Assembly: GCA_015499995.1 (NCBI GenBank)
Contig: JADNRV010000077.1
Coordinates: 124,001 to 188,000, forward strand
Length of the DNA stretch: 64,000 nucleotides
Source: Flammula alnicola
Lineage: Eukaryota; Basidiomycota; Agaricomycetes; Agaricales; Strophariaceae
Direction of reading: 5' to 3'
Shown piece by piece: positions 1-11,823 of the stretch (the first letter of the stretch is position 1; the number at the start of each line of letters is the position of its first letter). The notes beneath the pieces were generated by a model. It was not told where the DNA came from. It did no database searches and saw nothing but the letters and a program-made list of their open reading frames with translations. A program made the translations under genes and the position numbers.

Positions 1-1295
1 CCGAAGTCCGCGAGAACAATGTGCCCTTCGCGGTCGATGAGGATATTTGGGGCTTTGATGTCTCGATGGACGATGCCTCGAGAATGGAGCTCAGTAAGAG
101 CGATGATCTGGCCTTGGCAATTAATGTAACTGAAAAGGAGGAAGAACATGAGATGACGCACGAGTTCAGCCATGTAGAAACGAGCCCTATAAGGCTCGAG
201 TTTATCCAACCTGATCATCTCAGTGTCGAGGTCTGTCGGATACGCGGTCTAGACGACGCTCGTTGAACGACTCCATTATTGAGCGCAAGAGGAGGAAAGA
301 CGGACCATGGCGATGTACATGTGGTCATGGTCGTGCCACGAGCAATACAAGTTGACAAACCAGGGAGAGTCCGACAGCTTCTGCGAAATGTCACGTTCCT
401 GCTGAATGACACTGAGGGTATAGTCATTCTTTCCCTCCTTCGGGACGACCTTGAGTGCGACCCTCGCCTTGGAGATGCGGTCTTTAACAAAATAGACCTG
501 GCCGGTGGTTCCCTCGCCTAAAAAACGAATAATTTTGATGTCCGTTCCGATCATGACCCTCGGAGCATCGGTAATGGGAGGAAATAGTCCCTGCAAAGGA
601 GCGGGGGGACGAACAAGCTTGGCAAGATGGAGAACGGCAGAGGAGGTATCGTGGGTGTCGCTGTTGTTGTTGTTGTTGCTGCTGCTGCGGCTACAACGTG
701 GGGCAGTAATGTTTATAATGTCCTGCGTCTGCCATGAGTTTAGCGCATGGTACTTATAAAAATACGAGAGATGCAACGAGAACGAGATCTGACACTGACA
801 AATTGCGGCGTTTCTGCGAAGAAGGGCGGATACAGATCGTAACGCTGATGCCGCTTTGCGTCGAGGATAGAGGGATCATGGAGGGCTTCATAAACGGCTT
901 GGAGAGCCTCGAGCACTTCGGGATCCTAGAATTATGATAAAAGATCAGAGACTTCATATATAGACGCCGAGAGAGCCCTAAAAGAAGATACTTACCACGA
1001 TAATGATCTTGACATTAAAGTGCGGCTGGTATGCGGCGGGCACATTTCGTTCTGGAAGAGAGGATGTCTCAGGATTTCTGTCCTGATAAACGAGATAGAT
1101 AGTGTCAATAGGTTATGATATATGAAAATTCCGCGGACTCACTTCGAGTTCGATCTTTTTTCGTCCGGCAAAGAAGTCGTTGAAAGAGGACTTCAGCTTG
1201 TCTAGACAGTCATTCGAAGATCCAGAATGTCCATCGTGTCGGGATTTTTGCTTGGAGAAAAAAGGATACTTGAGCGTTGGCGATAAGATCAGCAT
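1..1295 (-). CDS. Ser/Thr protein kinase, AGC-like (3' end off the window)
   Basis: Protein kinase that transfers phosphate from ATP to Ser/Thr. Reading right to left, the likely start is the ATG at 1295. An N-terminal region with a short helical segment and an Asn run (codon repeat near 660-690) precedes the kinase domain. The domain shows the glycine loop [12 protein letters not shown], the ATP lysine in VALKVV, a hinge near MYIAM, the catalytic loop HRDIKAPN and then ADFG at the very edge. At least five introns are needed. One clear example is 108-161: removing it joins AEL to [16 protein letters not shown], the normal helix E. The activation loop and C-lobe lie beyond base 1. Family level (AGC/S6-kinase-like, as expanded in mushrooms) is inferred from the N-lobe; substrates are unknown. 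Neighbouring genes give no pathway clue. Confidence 0.8.
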
Positions 1296-2894
1296 CCTGG
1301 GCCGGGTATATGGGTGTATAAAGCGAATCGATAAAGAGCGAAATAGCTAAAAACAGCGAAGCAGAAGCAGAGGGGAAAGCGAAAACGAAAAAAGGCCTGC
1401 AGAACAGGAGAGCAAAACAACGAAGGGGGCGCTAAAGAAATTGACGGCGGTTGAGGCGGGTTTATGAACTCGAGTGCATTGTGCTATGGCCTGAACTGGT
1501 GGCTGGATGAATTTGAAGATCGACTTGATGCGCTTTACCGCCGGCTGGTCTTGATGACGACAAAGGGTCAACCTAGACAACAAGTCAGCCTCTCAGGCAT
1601 TGGGCGGCCGAGCTCCTAAACTCGCCCCGAAAGAGTATCGACATCGTGCTGCGCGTCAGACTGAGTATAAGGTTGGCAGTAAATCTTCAACGCTGTCATC
1701 GACGCACTATGCAAGGACTTTGAAGCAAATATGAGAGATGGATGGATCGGTGATTTTAGAAACATATCAGATAGGTGATTATTCTCGGATAAAAAACACG
1801 AGGACATACTGTTGATTTCGGCCTAGATTGGATCTTGGATCGATTGTTTATGTGCCAGGTTGGATATCTCTCGTGCTGATTATGATCATACAGGAGGCGA
1901 ACAAAGCTTCATGGCACTAGCGTGTTATTCTCAACAAGAAAGTTAACATGAAAAGCAGCTTCTAGCTTTGGATGACAAGGAAGCCATAATCCTCACGGAC
2001 AACACGCATGGATTGCGTTGTCTATATTTCAGAGAGGTTGTAAGGAGCTGTCGTCGTAGGCGAAAGTATATTGGACACCAATGGCCGCTGCGAGCTACAG
2101 TCATCTGGAAAAAGCTGCAAAGCAGTGAGTTTTGTGTTTTGCGATATGCTACTTACTTCGGACGTACTAGTCACCTCTTTTGTCCAACCAAGCTCATCCT
2201 CCACGAATCCTGGACAAATTCCCAACAAGGCCGTTTGTGCCATGCCCTCAAACGACTTCGCCTAGACGTCTGAATAGAAGTCCATCAAATGGACCGGTAG
2301 AAAGCTCATTTCCCGTAAAGTTGACGTTGAGCTCCTGTGTGTCCTGTCCAAGTTCCGCCCCCCATTAAGCATTTGCTCATCTGCCCTGCGGGCAGATATC
2401 GATGAATAGAATGTATTTGACATAGAATTATGTGCGTTTCGACGTCGTGGTTGTCGGAGGAGAGGATTGAGAGCCATGCTCAGCTGTGCACCGTTTTTCA
2501 ATTTGGTCACAGCTGAGAAAGTTCCGTCCACGTGATTATTTTCTTTGCGCGTCTGCGTCTTTCACATCTCGCGTTCTTCAGCTCACCGGGCGAGATAGAA
2601 GCTCGAAAAATGCAGATGGGGTTGTAGGTGAATGTAACTTGCCCTACCCCATCGTCAGCACAGATTTAGAGGTGAGGGTTGCGAAAAGCACAGCCTAATG
2701 CTCCTGCTGTCCGGAAACCGCGATAAACGCATCAAACCGCAACAAGGCTTATCCCTTTGGGTCTCCACATCTCTGAGAACCTATATAAGCCTCACGATTT
2801 GATATTTCTGGCACCATGGGGTGCGCTCTGGCTTCGTTTACGTTATTTGGAGTGATGGTCGCCTGATGGTCACATAATTTCCTGATACGATATC
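1296..2894. other. No confident gene between kinase and tRNA-His
   Basis: This 1.6 kb holds the probable 5' leader of the kinase (pyrimidine-rich on the minus strand near 1340-1420). It also has short open frames on the minus strand around 2020-2530 that change frame repeatedly and match nothing I recognise. They could be a decayed gene. Confidence 0.4.
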
Positions 2895-2976
2895 GTCGGT
2901 ATCGATTAGGGGTTAAATCACTTCGTTGTGGTCTTTCAATTCCGAAGAGCCGCTGGTTCGATTCCAGCTACCGACA
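2895..2976 (+). tRNA. tRNA-His(GTG): tRNA-His (anticodon GTG) with a 10-base intron
   Basis: A complete cloverleaf can be drawn. The acceptor strand GTCGGTA at 2895-2901 pairs with TACCGAC at 2969-2975, followed by discriminator A. The anticodon stem is CTTCG at 2921-2925 with CGAAG at 2943-2947. The T arm is GCTGG-TTCGATT-CCAGC. The anticodon loop is too long unless the ten bases 2932-2941 are removed at the canonical 37/38 site, leaving loop TTGTGGC with anticodon GTG, as in fungal tRNA-His. The extra G-1 of mature tRNA-His would be added after transcription. A downstream T run fits Pol III termination. Expected role is histidine decoding of CAC/CAU. Confidence 0.93.
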
Positions 2977-2996
2977 CTGCGTAGAAATAACAGTTG

Positions 2997-3007
2997 TTTT
3001 TCTTTTC
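2997..3007 (+). terminator. Probable Pol III terminator of tRNA-His
   Basis: Two T runs (TTTTT, then TTTT after one C) begin 20 bases past the tRNA 3' end, the usual RNA polymerase III stop signal. Confidence 0.7.
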
Positions 3008-3418
3008 TACTCTTCGCTCTGAACCTGTGTTTTTGTCTGCATCCCAAATTTCAAGTCCACTATTCCATGGGCGGTCCCGAAGACTAAAAGAATGAAATGA
3101 AAACGACATTGGAGGTACATAGAGTCGTCATGCCATATTGGTTTATCTAGTCTCCCTAAGCTGACCTAATAATACTGATGATAGTCGATCAGTAACATAT
3201 AATGGTTTATCACCCATATTACCAGAAGAGATGAAAAGACATTACCCAGATTTCACGGTTTTTCATCAAATCGACGACGCTCATAAAGGGCGCGTATATA
3301 TATACAGATTGAGATATTTCTACATGGTCAATGTTGTGCATGGCAGAATCTCGAGCTCTTCTTGAAAGTTTCATGTACATACATCGTCCATGTCGCGAGA
3401 CTCTTTACTGTGGCAGTA

Positions 3419-3971
3419 CTACTTCCGACCAGCCTTTTTGGCCTGTGCGCGTGCCCTGGTTATCTGTTTCTTCCAGCCGTAGCATTGGTTGCAAGCTAGA
3501 AATAACAAGAAAAGAGGCATCATGATCAGGGTCTGCCGTCTTACACACAAACGAAAAGGCAGGGCGAGAGACGCACAAGCGGACCCATGTTTCTTGCACG
3601 AGTAAACACCATCCTTATTCTGAGTGGCGGCGGGGCAGTCAATGCCTTCGCGGTCTATGGGGTCGAACTAAGGATTGTCGACGACGGTGTGGAAATAGTG
3701 GTCAGCACTCCCGTTATACAGGGGTCAGACAACTATGATGGAGGAACCAACCCCAAAGAATGCATCGTTCTCTTCCCTCCCGTCGAAGGAGCACTCGGTG
3801 CACTACAGAAAGGGTAGAAGTCGTCAGAGTCGGTCCTCGATTGCGCTCGATCGCCCTCTCGAGATTGTGAGAGCCGAGATAAGAAGATGGACGTACAACT
3901 TCCTTGAAATGAGTGCAGAAGATAGCGTCGTTGATCTCAACGGTCGCAGGGGCAGCCTCGGTCTCAGCCAT
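3419..3971 (-). CDS. Small cysteine-rich conserved fungal protein, possible zinc binder
   Basis: Four exons read right to left from the ATG at 3971 to the stop at 3419. The first exon starts MAETEAAPATVEINDAIF and continues to a CTHF motif. A short exon gives CTECSFDGREEND, a third gives FDPIDREGIDCP and CKKHGS, and the last gives CNQCYGWKKQ followed by a basic Arg/Lys/Ala tail. All junctions are GT-AG and keep the frame. The spacing of Cys and His residues (CxH, CxxC, C, CxxH, CxxC) suggests metal binding. I recall similar hypothetical proteins in other basidiomycetes but know no function. Length is about 100 residues, with no signal peptide or membrane segment. The basic tail could bind nucleic acid; that is inference only. 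Confidence 0.72.
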
Positions 3972-5542
3972 GTTCTCTTTTCTGAGTGAAAGGGGTTCTT
4001 GAGGGTGTTAAATGGGAGCACGAGAGTCGCTGGGGCCTTTCCTGAAGAAAAGAAGGGGTGCAGGAGGGGGAAAGAGCCGAACGAGCTTTATATAAGTGGG
4101 AAAGCTGACGACAGCCGAGTCTGAGTTCAGGGTGTGCCTCGAATGTTGAGGGTGGGGTAAGCTCCGATCGTTATTGTAAGACTTTCCCATCTTAAGCGCG
4201 CAAGCTTGGAGAAACGATAAAACCAGATAAGATTACTCTAAGTCGATAAATTTTCAGGAGTAGATGCGTCCTTTTAGACCTCTTTACTGGATTTACTTTC
4301 GACCGTCGTAAGCCCAAGAACAGATGAGAAACTCTGGTAATTTTAAGATGGCAGATGATCAAAGGAACTTTAGAAAGAGCAGCAGCTGACCCTACTGTGG
4401 CGTCATATTTGTCGTTGCTTGTAAAGGCACGTGGTTGCTTGAGAAAATAACGTGATCAATTTAACGAGTGCGCGTCGTGAGTCGCGAGAGGTATGCAAGT
4501 GCGAAATTGTTATTTAAATAACATAATACAAGAAGGCGAGTACTACTTACTGGAGGTGACTGCTAATCATTTGCATGACGTCTTTGCAAGGTTATCTTTG
4601 ACTGACTATGTCGATAGTACCAAACTAATTGACATGCTCTCGTTAAACTATACATAAGTCGACGCACTGGAAGACAAATTACTGATCAGGGATCCACATT
4701 GGTCAAACCTTGGATCTGAAATGTCAATATGTATCTGGATCACTAAAAATAATGCACGGATGATAAATCAACAATCTCGTTTATTGGATAATTAATACGC
4801 TGTGACTGCCCAGAGCTGTTAAATAACGAGGGCTTGATTGGCGCAACTGTCTGTCATTAATTGGTACCTACTTAAGCTTATGCAGACGTCGACGAGTATA
4901 TTAGTATGGGTCCATACCACCATTCAGCTGGCCAATGCACTGTTACCCCTAGGTACATTGCATACAGGCTGACTTCGATGCCCTTCCCTGACGATTATCG
5001 ATGAATGGCATTTCAAAAGCGCTTGCCCTGCTTCACCCTGCAGCCTTGTTGTCGATGCGCATAACCCAGAGCAAAGAGCTCCACTCCGATTCGCTGATTT
5101 CGCGAGTCCTGTATGCAGGTAAGCAAGTTGTCAGCTCAAATTATTCCACTGGAAATTGAAATCGCCTATGTGGGCACATAAGCAACATTTCTCAGCCGTG
5201 GGTGTGCGGCAGGCAGGCTAACTAGTTACTGGGCAACATTTGCGGCCTTCAATCGCTCTTTTGACGCCCTGGATTTAATTTGCGGGATAGGGAGGGCTAG
5301 ATTGACGTTGGAGGTGATTGGATACTGTGAGCTTGGTACAATCGATAGCGGCAGTGCACCAGAGTGATACAGCCGATGTACATACGTAGCATCCTTGCGC
5401 AACGCGACGGTGAGAGAACATTGACAACCTCAGGCTGAGGAGGGCACAGCCTCGTGGTGATTCTCGAGGTGGAAATTACTTGAAACGGCTTACATATTGA
5501 TACTATATAGCCCGGCACATACGGAGATAGCTAAGCGAGAGG
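3972..5542. other. Intergenic, AT-rich, no gene seen
   Basis: Short open frames only, with no codon pattern that persists across possible introns. Parts of 4200-5000 are AT-rich. No terminal inverted repeat or LTR was recognised. Confidence 0.4.
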
Positions 5543-5550
5543 TATATAAG
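5543..5550 (+). promoter_or_regulatory. TATA box of the first PLAC8 gene
   Basis: TATATAAG lies about 170 bases upstream of the start codon at 5712, followed by a pyrimidine-rich leader (5570-5640), a common layout of basidiomycete core promoters. Confidence 0.55.
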
Positions 5551-5711
5551 CCATATCACCCTGCCACCCCGTCTTTTTCCTTGTCCTCTTGCTGCGCAAG
5601 TAACCCCTCTGCCAAAACTTTTCGACTCACACAACTTCGAACGAACTTCGCTGGGCGAGTTCTTCTTGACGAAACAAATCTTCAACTCTTAATTAAATTT
5701 CTATAACGAAC

Positions 5712-6343
5712 ATGTCTCACGGACGAGTTTACCAAGCGCAACCCACCCCTACTGGCGGCATGATCGTAGCTCCCGGCGGCGGAGGTAACCGAAATGCGAT
5801 GAACATGCCCGTCGACCACGACGGCAGAGAATGGAGCCATGGCATCTGCAGCTGCATGAGCGACTGTGGAATCTGTAAGTGTGGATTATCACCGGGCATT
5901 CTGTCCTCGTGGCATTGAGGACCAAACTAACGACTGTCCTCGGATCAGGTTGCAAGGCGACCTTCCTTCCTTGCATCGTCTACGGAAAGAACAAGCACCG
6001 TTACGAACACTTGAACTCCACGGGTACACCCGACCCCGCGCACGGTGGTGGATGCTGCTCTGGCTCCTGCTTATCCTACGGTATCTTCTCTATCTGCGGT
6101 TTGGGCTTCTTGTTCCAGGTCAGTGTCCAATTTTGTTGAGCCCAATTCATGTACCCTTTGCTCACCGTCCACCCATCGCATTTGTAGATGACCAACCGCG
6201 GCCACGTCCGTCGGCGCTACAACATCAAGGGAGGAGGCTGTAATGATTGCTGCACGTCATTCTGGTGTGCACCCTGCGAGCTTGTGCAGGAGTCCCGCGA
6301 GCTCGAGTTGGAGGAGAACAGCTTTTCCACCCAGCGCTACTAA
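5712..6343 (+). CDS. PLAC8 family cysteine-rich protein
   Basis: Three exons with introns 5875-5948 and 6119-6187. The protein is about 160 residues: a short Gly-rich N terminus, then the PLAC8 core with WSHGICSCMSDCGIC, CKATFLPCIVYGKNK, a CCSGSC turn, a hydrophobic stretch around ICGLGFLFQ, and the basic RRRYNIKGGGCNDCC segment ending in CELVQESRELELEE. These cysteine motifs (CxxxxxCPC-like and CCxxxxCxPC) define the family. Known relatives sit at membranes and affect cell size, cadmium resistance or calcium influx; the substrate here cannot be deduced. The next gene on the same strand is a paralogue with the same intron positions in the core, so the pair arose by tandem duplication. Confidence 0.9.
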
Positions 6344-6691
6344 GCGAAGATCGCCGATGTTGTAATGCTTGTATCTTAGAAAAGGGTTTCGAAGTAATGA
6401 TTTTTGGCGTTCCGTTATTTGATTTGAGTCTATGAATCACGCTGAGTGCTTGAATAACGTCCCATTTCTCCGCAGTCGATGTCACAAACACTTGGAACAT
6501 GGATTTTTCTTTTATTTTCCCAAGTTGCAGGTCCTCCAGTAAGCGATCGGTCGCATCCCGAAATAGTTGTACCGCCGATCATCTCGTCATCGGCGCGCCT
6601 CACAACAACCCCTTTTCTAAAGATTAATGTGAATCACTTGCAAGTATGAAGGCAAAGGTGCTGGTTTTACTTTTTCTCCTGTCATGCCATC

Positions 6692-8311
6692 ATGGCAGGT
6701 CGTTCATACTCGCCGCACAGGCTCTACTATCCTTCCCTGCGGGTGACCAACCCATCCTATCCAGAGCCTGTCCAAGACCGGGATGTGAAGTTGAAGACAT
6801 CTCCTGAACATACCCACCTTGCCAGCGCGGATAACTCGAGAGCAGGTTGTCGACCTCCTGGATATACGGCGTCAGCACCTTGGCTGGAGGATGGAGATTT
6901 AAACTACCCCATACCTATACCACCACGCATCCTCTCGAATCCATATTTGTGCAACTTGAGCCGTCCTTGCGAAGACGACTGGGGCTCTAAAGTTACACCT
7001 GAGCCACCAGACCCTCCTGTCGCCGGTCTGCGCCTCCCAATTATTCGACCCCTCCGGCTGCTGCATCGTCCTAAGTCCGCTTCTTCAAGCATGAGCTACA
7101 ATGGAGGCTATATTGATATAGGAGACGCAGCTCGAATGTCCCAGCAGCGCCGAGTATCGGAGCCCTCGAGGACACAGACGCCACAGCGACCAATCCATCC
7201 GTCCTTCTCTTCCGATGTGAGTTACGATGGAAGTTTCGTGGCCGACAACGAAATACGGACGACATACTCGCAGCCCAGTTTCACAGGTCCTAGACATCGA
7301 CCACCCGAAGCTCCGGGGTCTCGTCCGCCTTCTGGATACCAGCAGAGCATGGGGGGATATCAAATGGCCAGGAGCTCCGCTTCATCCTACGGCACAGGCG
7401 GCCATAATGCCTACAACGTCGACAGCCCAAAGCCAGGCCCAAACCGCTCATATTCAACCGCACAAATGTCCATATCATCTTCATACTCCAATCGTCGGCG
7501 CCCTGCTCTCCAGCTAGGCGTCCACGGCCTGTCGTTCATCGAAGAAGACAGCGAAAGTACCTTCACGCCTGCAGGGTACTCGCGGAACAACTTTGGTATG
7601 ACGGAGGCGATGGTGCATGCCACACCGTCTCCTGAACGTTCGCACCCACGCGTTGAGCCAGTTCCTGGCGAACAGCGGCGTGTAGTCGTTACCCGACAGC
7701 CTCAGCGACATCCGAGTATGAGCCCGAAGGCCGTGGTTGGCAATCGGAATGCGAAAGGAGTGCCATATGGCCCTGACGGCAGGAGGGATTGGAGCACTGA
7801 TCTGTGCTTGTTTTGCGATCACAATTTGGGGACTTGTAAGCTCTTTGCTCCTGCTTCTCGGCGTTGATTCGTATGCTGATTCTTGATTTCGTATAGGTTG
7901 CAAAGCTTTATGGTGTCCATGCATCGTCTACGGCAGGAACAAAGCCCGTATTGAGCACCTATACGCGGAAGAGAAAGTGCATCCTACCAGAGGTGGTACT
8001 TGCTCCGACGACTGCGCCATCCACGCCTGCTTGACGACCTTTTGCTTATTTGGATGGGCGATCCAGGTATTTATTCATGCTCGAAGTGACAACAACCATT
8101 CTGTTTCTTGACGATCTATTTGTCTTCGTAGGTACCGAACCGGGCCTCAGTGAGAAGGCGGTATAATATTGAGGGTGATTGGATAGGAGACTGCGCCGCT
8201 GCTCTATTTTGTTCGCCTTGCGAGCTGTCACAGGAGAGTCGGGAGATCGAACTTGAGGAGAGGAGTTTTGAGGATCAGAGAATCTGGTCGAAGAGGAATA
8301 CCAATGACTGA
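6692..8311 (+). CDS. PLAC8 protein with long disordered N-terminal extension
   Basis: Three exons with introns 7836-7896 and 8067-8131. They sit at the same two places in the PLAC8 core as in the upstream paralogue. The first 370 or so residues are rich in Ser, Pro, Arg, Gln and Tyr and look unstructured. The core then follows: CLFCDHNLGTC, CKALWCPCIVYGRNK, a hydrophobic FCLFGWAIQ, RRRYNIEGDW and CSPCELSQESREIELEE. The start at 6692 is the first in-frame ATG after the preceding gene, but the ATG at 7092 (MSYNGGYIDIG) is also plausible because 6930-7090 resembles a pyrimidine-rich leader. The tail may be a phosphorylated regulatory region (inference). Confidence 0.86.
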
Positions 8312-8515
8312 ACATAGTTGACGTCTTCAAGGATACTTTCGGAGGAACATGTTACTGTTGGAATTATTGTAAGATCATCAATTTAAATAGAATTATTTGC
8401 GGACTAGTTCTAGGAGCATATGGCTGCGATGAAAGACGATAATTTTGGAGGATAGCTCCTGTAGCCAGCAAAGTGATGAAAATCAGTATATTAATTTCAA
8501 CATATGAGGAATACA

Positions 8516-9619
8516 TCATGGTTGAGCCGTCTGGGCTGAAGGCCGTTCCACTCGAATTTTAAGAGGTATGCTCTTCCAAGGTACAAATGGCTCTCCGCCC
8601 TTTGCCTTATTGGCTCTTTGCAGCGACCACGCGATCCACTTGTTCTTCTTCTTCGATGCATGGTCGGGCGCCTGAGATATCTGGACTTGCTCGAGCATGG
8701 CGTTGATCTTGGGACGCAAAGCTTCAGCGACGCTCAGAGATTCTGGTGTCTTGTGTTTATAGCAGGCAGCGGCGACCATGGAGGCAGAAGCAAGATCTTC
8801 GGAGACGGGTGGGAGGTTGTAAACAGGATAGAGGGCAGTGGCGATCATGAGTTTCTCCAGGGGGTGGCTGATATATAGCGAGTGCACGAGCCACTGTGCA
8901 GCCTCGAGGTTTAGCCGGATGTCGTATTTAGCATAGTTTCCGAATACTTCAAGGGCAAGAGGAGGACATTGTAGCTCTTGACAGCGGCCTGGACACGCGA
9001 CTCCATATTAAAAGGACGTTCCCGGAAGTGAAAAGGGTTGACTCACGGACGAATGCCTCCGCAAAGGAATCTATAAGTTCTCCTCCCACTTCTTTATATC
9101 TTGGAATCAATGCGACAATCTTCCTTAACTCGTCTTCCGAGGCCGCGAGATCCAATAGGGTGACAAACATGCGTTTCCGGATGCGAGCGTCTTTCACAGT
9201 TGGTTTACGACCCACACGGGGTTCAATGAACTGGATGTGTTTCTCAAATCTTTCCCGACGCACAGCAGGGTCCAGTTTCTTCGTCTTTTTGGCTTTCGCA
9301 GATTTCTTCGCGGCAGTTTCGCCTTCCTTGGCGGAGGCAGAAGACGCAGGTTGTGGTGGTTCTACTGCAGTCTTCGCGGCAACGTCTTTAATGAGATCTT
9401 CTTCCACAAAGGCATCATCTGTGAAGAGGTCTTCGATATCGGCTTTCCCTTTTTTCTTAAGAACTGCCATGTCAAATGTTTAGCGCGACGCGAAAGTTTT
9501 AAGAACAAAAACGACTCACCAGCTTGCGTTGAATGGATGTTCCTTATTGGAAAAGCCACGCGGCTTACTGTGGTTCGCCTGAGAGCACTGTAAGCATGCC
9601 TTGCGAACAAACTGGCCAT
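8516..9619 (-). CDS. Mitochondrial-targeted helical protein, unrecognised family
   Basis: Three exons, read from the ATG at 9619. The N terminus MASLFARHAYSALRR with later RVAFPIRNIHSTQA is a classic mitochondrial presequence (Arg, Ser, Ala, no acids, RNIHST-like cleavage region). An acidic/Lys-rich linker follows. The remaining roughly 250 residues are helical with repeated hydrophobic spacing, including KHIQFIEPRVGRKPTVKD, ALEVFGNYAKYDIRL and HPLEKLMIATALYP. The arrangement recalls organellar helical-repeat RNA-expression factors or mitoribosomal proteins, but I cannot assign it. An upstream ATG at 9637 is in frame and would add six residues. It is the only gene on this strand between PLAC8 and DUF6533. 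Confidence 0.75.
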
Positions 9620-9933
9620 GGTGTGTTGCGGTCGCAAGTTTTGTTCACGTCGTCAGAGTCGGGGACGACAAGGGAAAAGGACGTTATTTGTCTAAACCCG
9701 TCTAAAACAAATAGAGGAACCTTTTCCCGGCCCGGTCCGTTCTAACAGGTTACAGAGGACTCTTTGTCGAGCCTACAAATGATATTCTACGGTTCTCTAC
9801 TCTAATTATCATTGCGAGAGCTCGTAATGCGGTATCGAATCGGAAAAACAATCACGTTCTTAAATCAGAAGAATTGAAACTACTTACACAAGTTGTCGAT
9901 TGTTCTACAGGATCAACTTGATTCTTGAATATT

Positions 9934-11823
9934 TTATACGGCGTACGCTTCCGAAAGAGCTTCAAGTTCCGTTCGCGGTGCATGTATATGTATTGATACA
10001 GATGAAAGAAAGTAGCGAATACATAATTTAGGGCTACTATAAACGATAAAGGGTAACTCTCCAGGCTCGTGCATATCAATTATCTCGCTGATATGCCTCT
10101 CAGCCCGCATGGTGCGCAGTTGTTCCATCTCAAACTCCGTCAAAGTACCCGGACTACAAAAGCTCTCATAGGTGTTTTCAACCTTCTGAGACGTGTTGAG
10201 CTGGGAGGTATTCAGATCGCGGCTGACTGCGCGGACATTCAACACAACTCGATTGGCAAGGACACATGACATCGCAAGGGAGAAGACGATGGGAACACCC
10301 ATAAGGTTGACCTAATACACGAGTTAGTCATGGAGAGCAAATGCGACGGAGGGGCTACTTACGGATGCTAAAAGCCACATAAGCAAGCAAGTCAAATATG
10401 CGGCGCAAATACTGCAAACAGAAGGTCAATATTTGTAACAAAAAAGACGACCGAAGAAACGCACACGAAGAAGTACATCAGGGAGTCTCGAACAAGGATA
10501 CCAACAAGCCGTCGACCGCTATGAAACAGAGAGCCATTTGACCTGTAGGTTTGGAAGCCTCTAATGAGAGCTAACAAACACAGGAGGCATTCGAACGAAA
10601 GCATGGGGATCCAGAACGCGTAGAAATGTTTAGAGACACCTTCTGGCACACAGGACATCCCTCCAGGAATTTCAAACGCTGTTGCTGCATAAGCACGTTA
10701 ATTCAAGGAGGTAGAATTTGTAGATTATGGCACGCACCTGTCATAGTGGATAAAACGGTAAACATGACATACGCAGACGTTGCCAAACAGGCAATCCAGC
10801 AAGTCAGCATGAAGGCAAGAATCTTGTTATTCAATGAATAGAGAGCATACAGCCGCATTTGCAGAATGGCTACCATGTTCACTACGTTAGACGATTGAAT
10901 GTTTGGACGGCTGACACAAGAATCCTGACCTTCTGCAAGGATGCAGCCAACCAAACCCGTCCACCCTTGCCATCTAAAGAAGCCTATACCTGAGTGTGTG
11001 GATGAGTTCATGAAAGACCATCTGATCAAAAGCGCGTGTACGCACAGCTGTGAAGAGGACAACAAGTTTGTATGAAGATTCTGTGAGATATCGGATGAAG
11101 ATTCCAGGCACGTACAACTGTTTGCGAGTATGTCAGAAGAGGACGCGATTGATGAAATGGAAGGAAGCGCACCGAATTATCAACCGTCTGCACCAAAATA
11201 GCTGCAAGATTGACGCAGGTGAGCAAGCATCTCCGCGGTTGTAAATAGGAGACCATTAATTACCATAGTCGTTGAATCTGAACGGTGATTCAAGTCAGAA
11301 CGAAGTAACATGTGGTACAGGGTAAACTCACATAACTGCGGCCAAGGAATAGTACCGATTCTGGACGGAGAAGGCGTAAATATAATTGAGCGGCGATGGT
11401 CGGAGTTTGGCGCTCACCAATAAAAATAGAATCTTTCCCAGCGTCCATTTGCTTTTCTAGACACACCTTCATTCAGTCTAATTCCACGATCAGGAAATTT
11501 TTGGGCAGGTACCCAGATTAATTCCACCTTTCAGAATTATCATGAACGCTGGCGGAGACGACGAATGACTGGTGTACTCACCTCCTGATCCAGAGTAATC
11601 ACTATCCAGTCCTCTGTCAGAAGACCTCCAAGCAGTTTATCAAATGCGGAAGCGCACGATGTTCAAATATTATGATAACACTAGAGGTTACTGGAAAAAT
11701 AGGTCAGACGAGAGCGAATGACCCTCCGCCACAGATCGAAGAAGACGTACATTGGGCGTAACGGGTTATTCGGATGTCATAGAGACCTTGAATGAACATC
11801 TTAATAGCCGACGAAGGATCCAT
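9934..11823 (-). CDS. DUF6533 multi-pass membrane protein
   Basis: About ten or more exons from the ATG at 11823 (MDPSSAIKMFIQGLYD). Splicing restores the DUF6533 signature: WIVITLDQE + VELIW + KSKWTLGKILFLL + NRYYSLAAV + IFNDYAILVQ. Then come FFRWQGWTGLVGCILAE, ILQMRLYALYSLNNK, the Cys-rich loop near CVPEG, FWIPMLSFECLLCLLALIRG, GRRLVGILVRDSLMYF, LLASVNLMGVPIVFS and SCVLANRVVLNVR, ending with LTEFEMEQLRTMR. Seven hydrophobic segments are expected. The family is greatly expanded in Agaricomycetes and has no established function. Two exons are unusually small: 15 bases at 11513-11527 and 14 bases at 11264-11277. The last coding bases are uncertain; I used the stop at 9934. Confidence 0.85.
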
